From the NCBI RefSeq assembly GCF_963678975.1, contig NC_089281.1, positions 22,435,375 through 22,499,374 of the forward strand: 64,000 nucleotides of DNA. Reading direction: 5' to 3'. Source of the stretch: Dysidea avara (lineage: Eukaryota > Porifera > Demospongiae > Dictyoceratida > Dysideidae). Shown in pieces: positions 22,463-33,158 of the stretch. The position numbers and the translations under genes are program-made. Under the pieces are notes generated by a model. It was not told the origin of the DNA. It ran no database searches and saw only the letters and a list, made by a program, of their open reading frames with translations. Position 1 is the stretch's first letter. Every line of letters begins with the position of its first letter.

Positions 22463-22842
22463 GTATGTTCACGTTGAGCTGAATCCTGAAAAACAGCTAA
22501 AAATTGAAAGTGGATTTTTTCTCAACAGAGTTAACATTTCAGCCAACCAGATGATTATTGGTAACTGCAAAGGTATCAACAACAGACATGTATGGTTTGG
22601 CTCCATTACAAGTTCGGGAAAGGGCTGTAATGGACACTGTACTTATATGGCTTCCCCGTAGGAAATGTATTGCAAAAATTTTGATTGGCCATAAATATTA
22701 TGTCAAACATTTGAACAACAAGATTTTGAAATATTTTTAGCGGGTCAAGCAGCACTACAAATGAGCCAAATTTCAAGATCGTGTGTAGTTGCATCCATGA
22801 GTTATTAAATGTTTTTGAGGATTCAGCTCAACGTGAACATAC
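22463..22842. mobile_element. MITE of the GTATGTTCACG family, copy 1
   Basis: The left end GTATGTTCACGTTGAGCTGA and right end CAGCTCAACGTGAACATAC are inverted repeats of about 25 bp. The interior is about 95 percent like the copy at 26671-27045. It lies immediately beside the end of the foldback composite element. Confidence 0.88.
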
Positions 22843-23024
22843 CATATACAGTACGATATTGATAAACGTAATTTGAGTGATCAAGTGAGTTAAGGATGAG
22901 TGATAGAATGAGTTAAGTGATCAAGTGAGCAAAGTAATTTGAGTGATCAAGTGAATTAAGTGATCAAAATCAAAACGCAGTTTGAGTGATCAAGTGATTA
23001 AAGCAGTTTAAGTGATCAAAGTAC

Positions 23025-23250
23025 AGTGGAATCTCAGTTATCCGAACCCCTTGGGACCAGGGGCGGTCCGTAAATCTGAAAAATCCGTATCTCTGAAACT
23101 GTGTATAAATAACCTTATAAGATTTTTTTTAATATCAGTTTTTCAACTACCCTAATAGAACAGTCACTACTCTAATAGAGCAGTGGTTTTGGTTAACTGA
23201 GAACCTGGCTGGATAAGTTGGGTCCAGATGACTGAGGTTCCACAGTGATT
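23025..23250. mobile_element. pogo/Tigger-like MITE inside the satellite
   Basis: The left end CAGTGGAATCTCAGTTATCC is mirrored by GGATAAGTTGGG...CTGAGGTTCCACAGTG. Such CAGTGGAA..CTC..TTATCC ends are typical of pogo-type elements. It contains two copies of the dispersed motif (23151, 23169). Satellite units lie on both sides. Confidence 0.7.
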
Positions 23251-23440
23251 GAGTCAGTTAAGTGATCAAAGTAATGTGAGTGATCGAGTGAGTTAACCTT
23301 AACTTACTTGATCATTCAAATTACTTTGTTCACTGAACTCTCTCAATTTACTTCGATCATTTAACTTACCTGATCATTTCATCACTCAAGTGATCAATAT
23401 ATGTGGTCAATATATGAGTGATCAAGTAAGAGGGGTTTTG

Positions 23441-24778
23441 ACATGGTGGTTTGAGTAAGTACAAGCATAAGGAAAACTTAGTGTATTTGCTCGTATAAAA
23501 GCCACATTCGATTAAACGCCTGTCTTGATTATAATCCAGGAGCGTTCCAACACCTTTGGAAAATAAACGTCTGGTCTCAAATAGAGGCCTGAGCTATTAC
23601 TTGAGTCTACTGTTAATGGCTTTACTTGTTTCCCTTGTTGCTGCTGCTTCTTCATACTTGAGTTTAGAGCCTTCTGAGGGATGAAGATAATCACGTGAGT
23701 AGTCCAGGTGAGTTTGCGTGTATGTAGATATGCATGATACAGCTATTTTCAATAATTTTAAGCTATTTCCAATCATTTTAAGCCTTACCTACACTTGTTT
23801 ATATAGTCAACACACTGTATTACTGTTTTCTATGCTTATCGTTACATTAATCCTGTTCTATCACCACCCGAATTCGACTAAACGCTGAACATCAGTCGGA
23901 CCAATCCAAAATAAACACCTGGTGTCAAATAGAGCCGTAAAGCTAATACAGATTTGTAATGGACAAACAATTTGGCGGATTTTAGTTTGATGAAACACCG
24001 CTCTTGCCAAACTTTCCTCCCACCAAATTTTCCAACTATGTGGTATATAGGTAACTGATCTATTATCAATTATCATAAAGTGACGTAGTAATTCTTCAAT
24101 TGCATTCATAGTGTGTATAATTACAAATGAAGAAGAGTACAAAAAGTGCCTCTGCAGTCAATCTACTCACCATGGAATTACAGACGATTCTCGCAATACA
24201 ATAGAAGCCATGGAGAAAGAAATGGGACACAAAGGAGGACAAAGTTAAGTCCATGATACATGCTGCGATTGGTGAAAAGACACGTCTCAGACTGAATTGT
24301 TGTGCTTGGTATGGCAGTCAGTTTGTAATTAAAGAAATTACACATTTGGGATTTGGTATGTCTATCCAACACAGCCAAGCTGTGCTTAAGTAGTAGTGAG
24401 GCCTGAGTGCTCAATACATACTGTAAGATGAGAATGACTGTTCGGTTAGAGCATTTTGTCATCGTTGTGCATCGTATTTATCGGTGTTCAATCAATGGAA
24501 AGTTTGAGACAATAACAGCAGGTCTGTCATTCCCTAATGAACAAAGTTGGTATATAAATGAATTGTCTTTAACATCACACTTTTGTCAAACTCTAGGAAC
24601 AGTGACGTTCATTGATGATCTGTTACAATCTGAGATATTAAATGAATCAGATTTGAGTGATTTAGAATCTATGAGTTTAAGTTGTACGTATATGTAGACA
24701 TACACACATACCTACACATGCATGCATATATGTACATCGTATGTATATGTACATGTCAATATGGTAAATTGTATGCAG
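23441..24778. other. Transposon-remnant region upstream of CCDC13
   Basis: Contains two related fragments (around 23507-23600 and 23870-23945, both with ATTCGA-TAAACGC and TCAAATAGAG) and a fragment at 24180-24300 sharing ACACAAAGGAGGACA and GTCCATGATAC with the composite element at 48.9 kb. An acidic frame ending ...SDLSDLESMSLS (24600-24680) has a donor-like end, but joining it to the next CCDC13 exon creates a stop, so I did not annotate it. Confidence 0.5.
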
Positions 24779-25392
24779 GAACTACAATTAGAAAATTCCA
24801 AACTTACTACTGCTCTTAAGAAGACACAGAAGGAACTAGAGGCAGCAGTTACAGCCCATCAAGATGAGCAACAAACATTTGCAGGTTAGCACAACTATCA
24901 CATAATTTAAGGTAAAGAAGTGAAGTGCACCTCATGCTTCTAGACATGAAGTGTAGTGTGTAGTTGTGTGCGTGCGTGTGTGTGTGAGGCAGCATGTCCA
25001 AGTGGCTAGAGCATTGGCCTGGTAAGCAAAAAGTTCTGTATTATTGTTGTTTCCTTGAGCAAGAAACTTTACACATTGTTCCAGTCTACCCACTGTTTAA
25101 ATGGGGACCTGGTGGCCTGGTGTCAACTGGAGAAGCAGCCCACCCAGTTGTAACATCAATGGGTACCTTGGGGAGCAATGCCAACTGTCCATGTCTCACA
25201 CAGCAGGTGGAGGTCCAGCTGGAACTCACTTTCACCTGTGAGACATGATACAGTCTACTAGTCCTGCCCCAGGGGTATTTTCCTGTGCTGACTCATAGCA
25301 CCTGAGTAGCGCACAGGTATCCCAGTGCTGATTCACTGGGTAGGCATGACCATACTAATGCAGCAACTGAAAGCTTTGCTTTTTTTTGCTTT

Positions 25393-25478
<86 letters not shown>

Positions 25479-28400
25479 ACATGTGTGTGCACATGTGTGT
25501 GGTATGTGTGCATGCACGTTCATGTGTGTAATTACTTTCCAACTTATGGAATTATGTGGTGCTAACTAATTAAGTCTCCAATTTTAAGCCAGCAATGCAC
25601 ATTGCAATTACAATGGAGTAGTATGTGTAACTTGCTTACAAATTGCTCTCATACTAGGCTAGTTACTGTAATGTTAATCTCTTAGTACTTTTCTTCTAGC
25701 CCTGGCCATTAAACTTTATAGCTATAGTACATTTCACAAACAGAAGCAACATTTTTGTGTATGTGAATTTCAAATCCACTTGCTCCTTTTGCAGGTAGTG
25801 GATGTGGTAAATCCAGTGTTGTTGGGAAGGTGGTAGAGCTATCTCGTAAAAACAGATCCTTGAATGCTGAGCTAGCAGCTGAGCAGAACAAAGTGAAACA
25901 GTTGGAAGGAAAGCTAAGAGAAGTGATTGAACAACATTCACAGAAGAAGGAAGAACTAGTTGAAACTAAATTACATAAGCCTCCATCATCAAATGGCAAC
26001 CGTGAGACCAAGGTACGTGTGTGTGTGTGCTTGTGAGTAGTGTGTGTGTGTGGTGTGTACGTCCCTGACCATTTGGTGGAAACCAGGCCGGGTCATGACT
26101 TTCTCAGTTGGCCAAACAAACCAACAACAGAGTTTACATCATACACTTACACATCAGGACTTTGCTTCCATGGACCAGATCCTTACCCCACTATTGTCAT
26201 TTGCCTTATTGGGTGTCCTTTTGCCTGGCCTAAATATTCAGTTTCTCTTAACTAAAGGTGAGAGGGATTTCTCCCGTTTAGAATAAAATCTATTCTCCAA
26301 TGGGAACTAAGATTAATCCTCGGACTGTATGTGTCTGTATTGTATATTAATTTAAACTTTTGATTGATTTATGATGATACAATTAACAGACAATTGCCAT
26401 AGTTGAGGAACAGCTGAAAGAAGCACTAGCAAAGTCAACAGAGTACAGGAACCAATATCAAGTAGTAAAGCAAGAATTAAAGGTTGCATTGAAGGTACAC
26501 TTGCCATAGTTTTTGTCTGTGTGTATAGACTAGTGTAAGGACACATAAATGACATAATATATTAGCTGCCTGGCATTATGGCACAAGTGGACTGCATTAA
26601 GTCACCCAAGTTAAACTATGTGTGCTCCAAAGTTAACTACAAAAATATAAAAGTTAAAAAACACACTATAGTATGTTCACGTTGAGCTGAACCCTGAAAA
26701 ACAGCTTAAAATTAAAAGTGGATTTTTTCTCAACAGAGTTAACATTTCTGCCAACCAGATGATTATTGGTAACAGCAAAGGTGTCAACAACAGACACATG
26801 CGGTTTGGCTCCATTACACAAGTTCGGGAAAGGGCTCTAATGGACACTGTACTTATATGGCTTCTCCATAGGAAATGTATTGTGAAAAATTTGATTGGCC
26901 ATAAATATTATGTCAAACATTTGAACAACAAGATTTTGAAATATTTTTAGTGGGTCAAGCAGTACTACAAATGAGCCAAATTTCAAGATCGTGTGTAATT
27001 GCATCCATGAGTTATTAAATGTTTTTGAGGATTCAGCGAACATACTATAGTGGTACACCCTACTGTTTTATAACACAAATATAACTTCATACCATTCATA
27101 TGTAGATATAGAGTGTCATTTTGTCTCAGTACATATCATTGTTCAATTGATGGAATTACAGGTACTTAACAAGGAGGTCGGAGAAGGAGTGAATGTGTCA
27201 TCACTACTTGGAACGACCAGCGGGTGGAGAGGTCGTGCCCAGCAAATCATAGCCTTACAGAATAAGGTAGTTGCACTGCAAATTTTATCTGAACACCTTT
27301 GTTCTTAGAGAAGTGCTTGGATATAGTACTGTGATTCACAACATTATTAGTTAGGGAATGGGCCCCTAGAGTTCAGTTAAATGATACGTTCCAAATTTTA
27401 TTGCATACAATCCTTTGGTGAAGTTTACAAATAAAATTATAATTAGCAACTTATTTAGGTAACAGAACTGAAACAACAGCTGCAGAGTGTAAAGCAGTCA
27501 TCAGGATCAGAGACAAGCATAACTTTGACAAGAAGGCAGTCTCAAAGTGGTGGAATAAACAGACAAATGTCTACTCTGAGGAAGATGGAGAAGCAAAAAC
27601 AACAAAGTCTAGAGGTACATAAGTACATACATGCATATGTACATACTTTTACAAATACATGCGTACTCTTCTATGTGCAAATACAAATTATATAAATACA
27701 AATTAAATATGTAAATACAAATTATATTTAAATTACGTTTGGTGTATACAGTGTGTCTCTACTGAACTGGAATCGCTTAAAGAACAGCATGGCCATCTTG
27801 AACACCAATTTAATGCACTCAAAGCACGAAATAAAAATTTAACAATAGAACTGAAGCAAGTTAAACAGCAACTAAGCAGTCTTCACGATAAAAGTAAACA
27901 TGATGAAAATTTAATAGCCATGTTACGTCTTAAGCAGGTAAAGAAGATAATCTTATTATGGTGTTGTGTGCTAAAATATTTTATCTAGAAAGAAACAGAC
28001 CAACAAAAACACATGATATCAGCAGAAAGCAACGATGAGCAACAACAGCAACACTTTCAGCAACTCTTACTAAGGAAGGATGAGGAAATAAAGAAGTTAA
28101 ATAAACAAATTAGGTAACTTGCACGTGTTTTACTGTGCATCTTGTTGCTGACAGGTTCCTTCCCAATTTTTATAATCATACAGTACAATAGTACTGTATA
28201 GTAGGGACCACGAAGGTTTGGGCGTGGCACATGAAAAAATATCACTCAAAAACTAGCCTCAGTTTTCCCTGATGATGATGAGGTAGTGTTCAACAAGTTG
28301 CTATAAAATTTTATTTTCTAGTGACTGATGACTGACTGATGCCTTCAGACAAGCGTAACTCGATAACAACTAAGGCTACAGGTTTCATTTTTTCACTGTT

Positions 28401-30411
28401 TGACATCGCTTCAGCCAGACACATGCATTTTGGCATACTGAATTATTTATATTTTGAAACAAAGACTGCAATTCTGGTCCTTAGTACTCAAATTACAGTA
28501 AGCATATGCATAACAAGTACACAAAAAAAATTTGGGTAGGGACCATCATAGCACATCGATAAAAAGTACTGAAACAAGCTGGAGTAGTGCATGATACTAA
28601 ATACAGTAAAACGTGTGAAGATGCTTGGAGTTATATACATAAATAATTAAAGGAGCACTGTTGGGGGTAACTAGTTATGTGCTTTGTAACTAGTTACAAT
28701 TGTCTGAATAGTAACTAGTTACAATAGTTACATAGTAACTAGTTACAATAGTTACATAGTAACTAGTTACAATAGTTACATAGTAACTATAGGTAATTAT
28801 CCTTCAAAAGCAAGAACACTTCAATTTTTGGGCCATATATACTACATTAAGTAGACACATTCTGTGTACTGCTCTTCTTGATTTAGCTTGAGCAACATAT
28901 ATAGCAAGTTGAAATGAGCTGAAATGGCCACAGTAATGACAGTTAGTATTTTCAGTGCACATAATACATTACGTATTGCATGTTCTCTTCTTCCCTTGTT
29001 GATGCATATCTGAGTAAAATAATCATGTTACACAAACAAGCTTAATTTATATTTGAAAGTAACTAGATACTTAGTTATCTTTTAAAAAGTACGTTACAGG
29101 GGATAAAAGTAACGAGTAACTAGTTATTTTTCTGGAGTAACTACCTCTAACTTGACTGTATATAACTATTGTATGTGTTTTATATATAGTCACATGCGTT
29201 CGGTGGGACCAGATAGCCGAGATACTGTTGTGAACAGACAATTGTCAGCTCCACCAACTGCTAGGGTGTCCAACAGTACCGTGATCCCAAAACTTCTAGC
29301 ATCGCATAATCGTGAAACATTGTAAGTGAGAAACACAATGTTACTACTGTAGCAATGTCTGTATGTGAATAGATCTACACCTGAAATTGAACAGATGAAG
29401 ACTCAGTTACAAGTTCTTACAGTGGAAAGAGACAAACTGATGGAACTAGTGGCCTGCATGCAGGACAGGTACGTGTGTATATTTTTGAATTTGGAATAGT
29501 TTTCTTGTATACACTGTAATGTTTAATGCTGCCTGAGAAGTCAACATACCATGCCCTGTTGTTTCCATGTATAAGTAGTACCTCCTCCATGGTAAACTTC
29601 AGTGTATACATACCAAATTCAAGCAAATTCTCACAGCGTATCTGAAGATAAGTATCCCCTTTCCTATTTTTCTTTTCGTACACTTAAAAGTTTCATGATA
29701 CTCAAAATGTGTTATCTGATTGATTGTCTTGAAATTTGGTACACTTAAGGGACTTGCGAGAGAACTCTGTTGAATTCCCAGAGCAGGTGGATACTCCAGA
29801 AATATGTGATCTAAGCATGTACCAAACCTTCTATGCTACAAATCAGAGTAATGGTTATAAAGATCTGACAGCCTAATTTAGATGTTAGATCAAGATACTC
29901 TAATAAAACAGTCACTCCCAATAGAACTGACATACAGAGGGGAGAGGATTTTACAAAAAAAAATTCCAATGCGCATAATTATGTTACCATCAGTTTTACT
30001 ATCCTGTGTTTGTAGTTTGTTTTTATTCAGTACATGTTACACACAGGATGGACGAAGCTGTTAATGCAGCTACAAAGTTGCAGGCAGATTTACAGATTCA
30101 GCGTAGGAAAAATGCCCTACAAGAGAAAAGGTTACTACATCACCAAGGAGGTGTGACTAAATCAAAATGCACTGAAAACAGCATGGAAGATTTGGAAGAC
30201 CAGTAAATAGACATGTTATACTACAATTGTTTGTATAATACATTTCAGGTTGATGATTCAAAAAGATGAGAACAAAGTGTTGAAGGATTGTCTACTCAAC
30301 TTAAGACAGAACAAACAGAAAGATACCAAAATGATGCATGAGCTATTGCTACAGAGTAGAGAACTCTATCTCGAGTCAATCAAGAGAATCACACAACAGC
30401 TTCCTAATTAA
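24779..30411 (+). CDS. CCDC13: CCDC13 coiled-coil protein, 11 exons, N-terminus unresolved
   Basis: Exons: 24779-24884, 25795-26012, 26390-26494, 27162-27266, 27459-27614, 27752-27937, 27989-28113, 29190-29321, 29373-29468, 30047-30202, 30249-30411. All phases agree, giving 515 aa and a TAA stop. Family identity rests on KVVELSRKNRSLNAE and especially EVGEGVNVSSLL...WRGRAQQIIALQNK, which parallels EVGEDINVQQLL...WRGRAQQILVLQSK of human CCDC13; the later VERDKLMELVACMQDR also aligns. Nearly the whole protein is Gln/Glu/Lys-rich coiled coil. In vertebrates CCDC13 sits at centriolar satellites and supports ciliogenesis; that role here is inference. About 90-100 N-terminal residues of the human protein have no counterpart found. 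Exon 2 begins GSGCGKSS, a P-loop look-alike without other NTPase motifs. Long introns carry a SINE and several MITEs. Confidence 0.9.
24985..25345 (+). mobile_element. tRNA-derived SINE in CCDC13 intron
   Basis: The 5' part resembles a tRNA with an A-box-like stretch (GTCCAAGTGGCTAGAGCATT). It is followed by a body containing CCTTGAGCAAGAAACTTTAC and TTCCAGTCTACCCACTG. That segment looks like the conserved central domain of several animal SINE superfamilies (family assignment is from memory, not a search). The 3' side runs toward a (GT)n tract. The B box is degraded. Confidence 0.6.
25393..25478 (+). repeat. (GT)n microsatellite
   Basis: About 86 bp of almost pure GT, then GTGCACATGT variants to about 25530. 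Intron of CCDC13. The translated Cys-Val or His-Thr runs across it are not proteins. Confidence 0.95.
26671..27045. mobile_element. MITE of the GTATGTTCACG family, copy 2
   Basis: The left end GTATGTTCACGTTGAGCTGA is intact. The right end is shortened by 9 bp inside the repeat (ATTCAGCGAACATAC). Flanking TA at 26669-26670 and 27046-27047 suggests TA target duplication. Lies in CCDC13 intron 3. Confidence 0.88.
28197..28612 (+). mobile_element. Foldback composite element, copy 2 (partial)
   Basis: Begins TATAGTAGGGACCACGAAGG, as at 43254, and shares CTGATGCCTTCAGACAAGCG. It reaches ACAAGTACACAAAAAAAATT (28513) and about 100 bp of the left hairpin arm, but lacks the right arm. Internally deleted compared with copy 3. 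CCDC13 intron 7. Confidence 0.75.
28655..29155. mobile_element. GTTGGGGGTAAC-type element with TAACTAGTTAC repeats
   Basis: The left end is GCACTGTTGGGGGTAACTAG. Several tandem copies of ATAGTAACTAGTTACA follow at 28700-28790. The right side has the inverted, degraded counterpart AACGAGTAACTAGTTATTTT...CTCTAAC. Related to 3528-4025. CCDC13 intron 7. Confidence 0.6.
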
Positions 30412-31836
30412 TAATAGTACTTGTATATATATATATATATAACAAATAACATCACTACAGTGATAACGCACAAACTTCTACTACTTATAAGATCTGGACA
30501 AGTTATACTATTATTGTACTTTTTATAATTTCAAAGTCAACCTACTGTGTATGGTTATACAAAAAAGGTAATTACAATCTATCAGATTATCAGCCACGTC
30601 AATAACTAAGATACTCCACCTCTACCTTGACATAACTGTCTCCTTGTAAAGAATTGGGAAGTCTATTCAGTTTATTATTACATGATTACAACATGAATAA
30701 TTTAATGCCTGGTGAATCAATGAATGATTGTCTACAGTTTGGTATACTGTACTGCAGTGTCATTGTGAGTTGGGAGGTCTTTGAGTGAGATGTGTAAAAC
30801 TGGCTTCTTCCATGTGACTGGTGACTGCTCACACAACTATAAATAAAACAAATTGTATAAATACAGTAGAACTGTAAAGTAGGGTCCCCCCCCCTCAATA
30901 AAATGATGTCCTTTTGCCATCAAAAACAACAGAAATATTTTAAGTGACAAAAAGCACTTTCGTGGAAAAGTCTCGGCGTATCTAACATCAATAAAAGTAA
31001 GAAAACCCTTATAAAATCACTGATATTAAAATCACCAATATTAAATAATAATAATAATAATAAAAAAAAGCTTAAACCAGTGCCTGGCTACCTGACCAAG
31101 CTAGAGGCTAAATGACATTTTGCAACCACAATTTTACACAACGATTTAACTTGGTTGTGGAACATCCACTCTCTTGTGCCTTGCTTTAACCAGGAGCTTA
31201 TGAGGCGGCGAAGGAGCATGAAACTCGGTTCCATCACAATCCAAATTACGTCACATTTTTTGAATAAATTGCTACGAGTGTCATGCACAATTAGTATACG
31301 GCATCGACTAATGAGATTTTGCTTTCCTTATATGGAAACTAATAGCTAATGAATTTGGATTTCAATGGTATCCGGCAGGCAGCGTAAGTTTCATGTTCCT
31401 TCACTGCCTTCAGCAGTTCATAAGCTCCTGCTTTAACCTTTCATCTTCAATTCTACTTGAGACAAACCCATACTGAGGTGTTAATTTTCCATTTCTTTAC
31501 AGGTGCACATAGATACCACAAAGTTAGTTAATGGGGATGGATAACTGCATTTATAATTAGTTCGCTACAGAAAAAAGAACACAACAACCATTCTTCTTAA
31601 TGTTGCACTTATTACAATCAGTTATGCTACGGAACACAGTAACCACGCCCCTGAATGATTTATCCATGGAATACCTCTACCATAGACATCAGCAGCAAGA
31701 TCGGGATAATCTCATAAAGCAGAAACCCCAATACAGCATTCACGTATAATATTCTAATAGAACAGTCAAATGCTTATAGCAGAAATTTTAAAATAGGGTT
31801 CCCAGATCGATAAAAGCAGTTAAAGAGATGAATGAT

Positions 31837-32903
31837 ATAGCTATGTGGGAAAATCCCTACTGTGTGAAATTGACAAATTTCAAAAAATTAACCGTTGCCC
31901 TTAGCAACCTAAAATTTACATTATTTGCAGGTGTCAATGTCTAAAGTCACCTCTCCAAGTTTTAAAAGGATAGCATATATAAGTCATGAGATATCACACT
32001 TTGAAGTTGTAATTTTCCCATACATTGTCAATGAGAGGGGCAACAGTTGCCCCTTCTGGGAAATTACATAAATCATGGGATTCAAAAATGTCATATCTTA
32101 TGACATATACACTAACCATTTAAAACTTGGAGAGATTATTGTTGACATTCACACCTACAAATTATGTAAAAATTGAGATAAATTTTTTTGAATTTACATA
32201 CGTTGAAATCCCTCAATTAAGTGGTTGCCCAGAAGGGGCAACTGTTTCCCCCTCACATGCACACATACGCTATCCTTTTGAAATTTGGAGAAGCTACTTT
32301 AGATATTGTCACCTACATCAAGAGTGCATAATAGAAACCAAGAGTATCAAATTGGTGTATTACCCTGTGATTAATGATTGCATAAAGTAACATAATTATT
32401 TTAGTAATTGTTCATTTTCATTGCCATTAAGGGTTGCTGTGTTTTGCCTAATTCAACCAAGTGAAAATATGATAGCGTTAAAGGGAAATGGCTAATGTTA
32501 AAGTTCTGACACTGCCAGGCGGATCCTCTGAAGGCGTGGCAACACGCTTGTTTGTGCAACCGTTGTTTTAGCGAGCTGGAGTTATCTTGGGTCCTCACTA
32601 CACTTTCTTTGTACAATAACTGTTGAATACTTGTTTGAATAACACGAAAAACTGGCGAACAAAGATCCGTTGCCACATACGCATTTCAAATTACCATTTC
32701 GCGTAAACAACAATTACTGAAATATCCGTATTACTTTACGCAATCATTAATCACAGGCTAATACACTGTTCGACACCCTTGGTTTCTATTATATACTCTT
32801 GCCTACATATAATACAAAATTCAGGTTACTAGGGGTAACAGTTATTATTATACGTCATAAAGCCTAATTTGTCTATGCCCAAGTAGGGATCTTCCCACAT
32901 GGC
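31837..32903. mobile_element. TA-inserted inverted-repeat element with a nested repeat
   Basis: The left end TAGCTATGTGGGAAAATCCC is mirrored by GGGATCTTCCCACATGGCTA, with TA on each side (Tc1/mariner-like). Inside, 32325-32390 and 32731-32793 form a second inverted repeat (AGAAACCAAG.GT / AC.CTTGGTTTCT; TGATTAATGATTGC / GCAATCATTAATCA), probably a nested element. No transposase seen. Confidence 0.6.
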
Positions 32904-33117
32904 TATATAGTAATACCACCACTTAAATATTCTTCATTTATTGGCTTGGATCCCTACTTCATTTAAGTACACTAGACATTTTGTAGTCTACAGCACAGTA
33001 ATCTAAAGTCTAGGTATCAGCCTGTCTTGTAGCACTTAGTAGTAGCAGTCAAGCTTTGACAGGAAATCTTAACTAGGTACATTTGTGTGTGGATGCTAGT
33101 GTACTACAGTGCTTTTT

Positions 33118-33123
33118 TTATTT
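33118..33123 (-). terminator. AATAAA polyadenylation signal of SMARCE1
   Basis: On the minus strand AATAAA lies about 36 nt after the proposed SMARCE1 stop. It supports the gene ending there. Confidence 0.6.
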
Positions 33124-33158
33124 TTTTAATTAAAATTTTTACTCTGGCCCTAATGGCA

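Larger units (their letters stand above)
15851..23440. repeat. TGATCA-rich satellite/minisatellite array
   Basis: A tandem array of about 35 bp made of two half-units, AGTGATCAAAGTAATTTG and AGTGATCAAGTGAGTTA, with variants such as GTGATGAAAGCAATTTA. A GATC occurs roughly every 17-18 bp. The longest unbroken part is about 17094-21744. Because every half-unit carries TGA on both strands and the period is not 3n, all six frames are closed. Transposons interrupt it at 16109-16353, 16385-16938, 17000-17095, 21745-22842 and 23025-23250. Near 23290 the orientation of the units flips. Confidence 0.95.
30412..33158. other. Intergenic region between convergent CCDC13 and SMARCE1
   Basis: No gene recognised. 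A (TA)n tract lies at 30425-30441. The main content is an approximately 1.07-kb inverted-repeat element at 31837-32903. One copy of the dispersed motif (ATTCTAATAGAACAGTCA) is at 31751. Confidence 0.6.

Noticed and set aside
24407-24697. 96-codon frame with an acidic end as an upstream CCDC13 exon
   Set aside because: Using its GTACGT donor leaves one T that creates TGA with the next exon; no alternative junction fits.
25795-25830. P-loop-like motif AGSGCGKS in CCDC13 exon 2
   Set aside because: It fits the short Walker A pattern, but the protein is coiled coil, no Walker B or NTPase fold is seen, and the motif straddles an exon junction. Probably chance.
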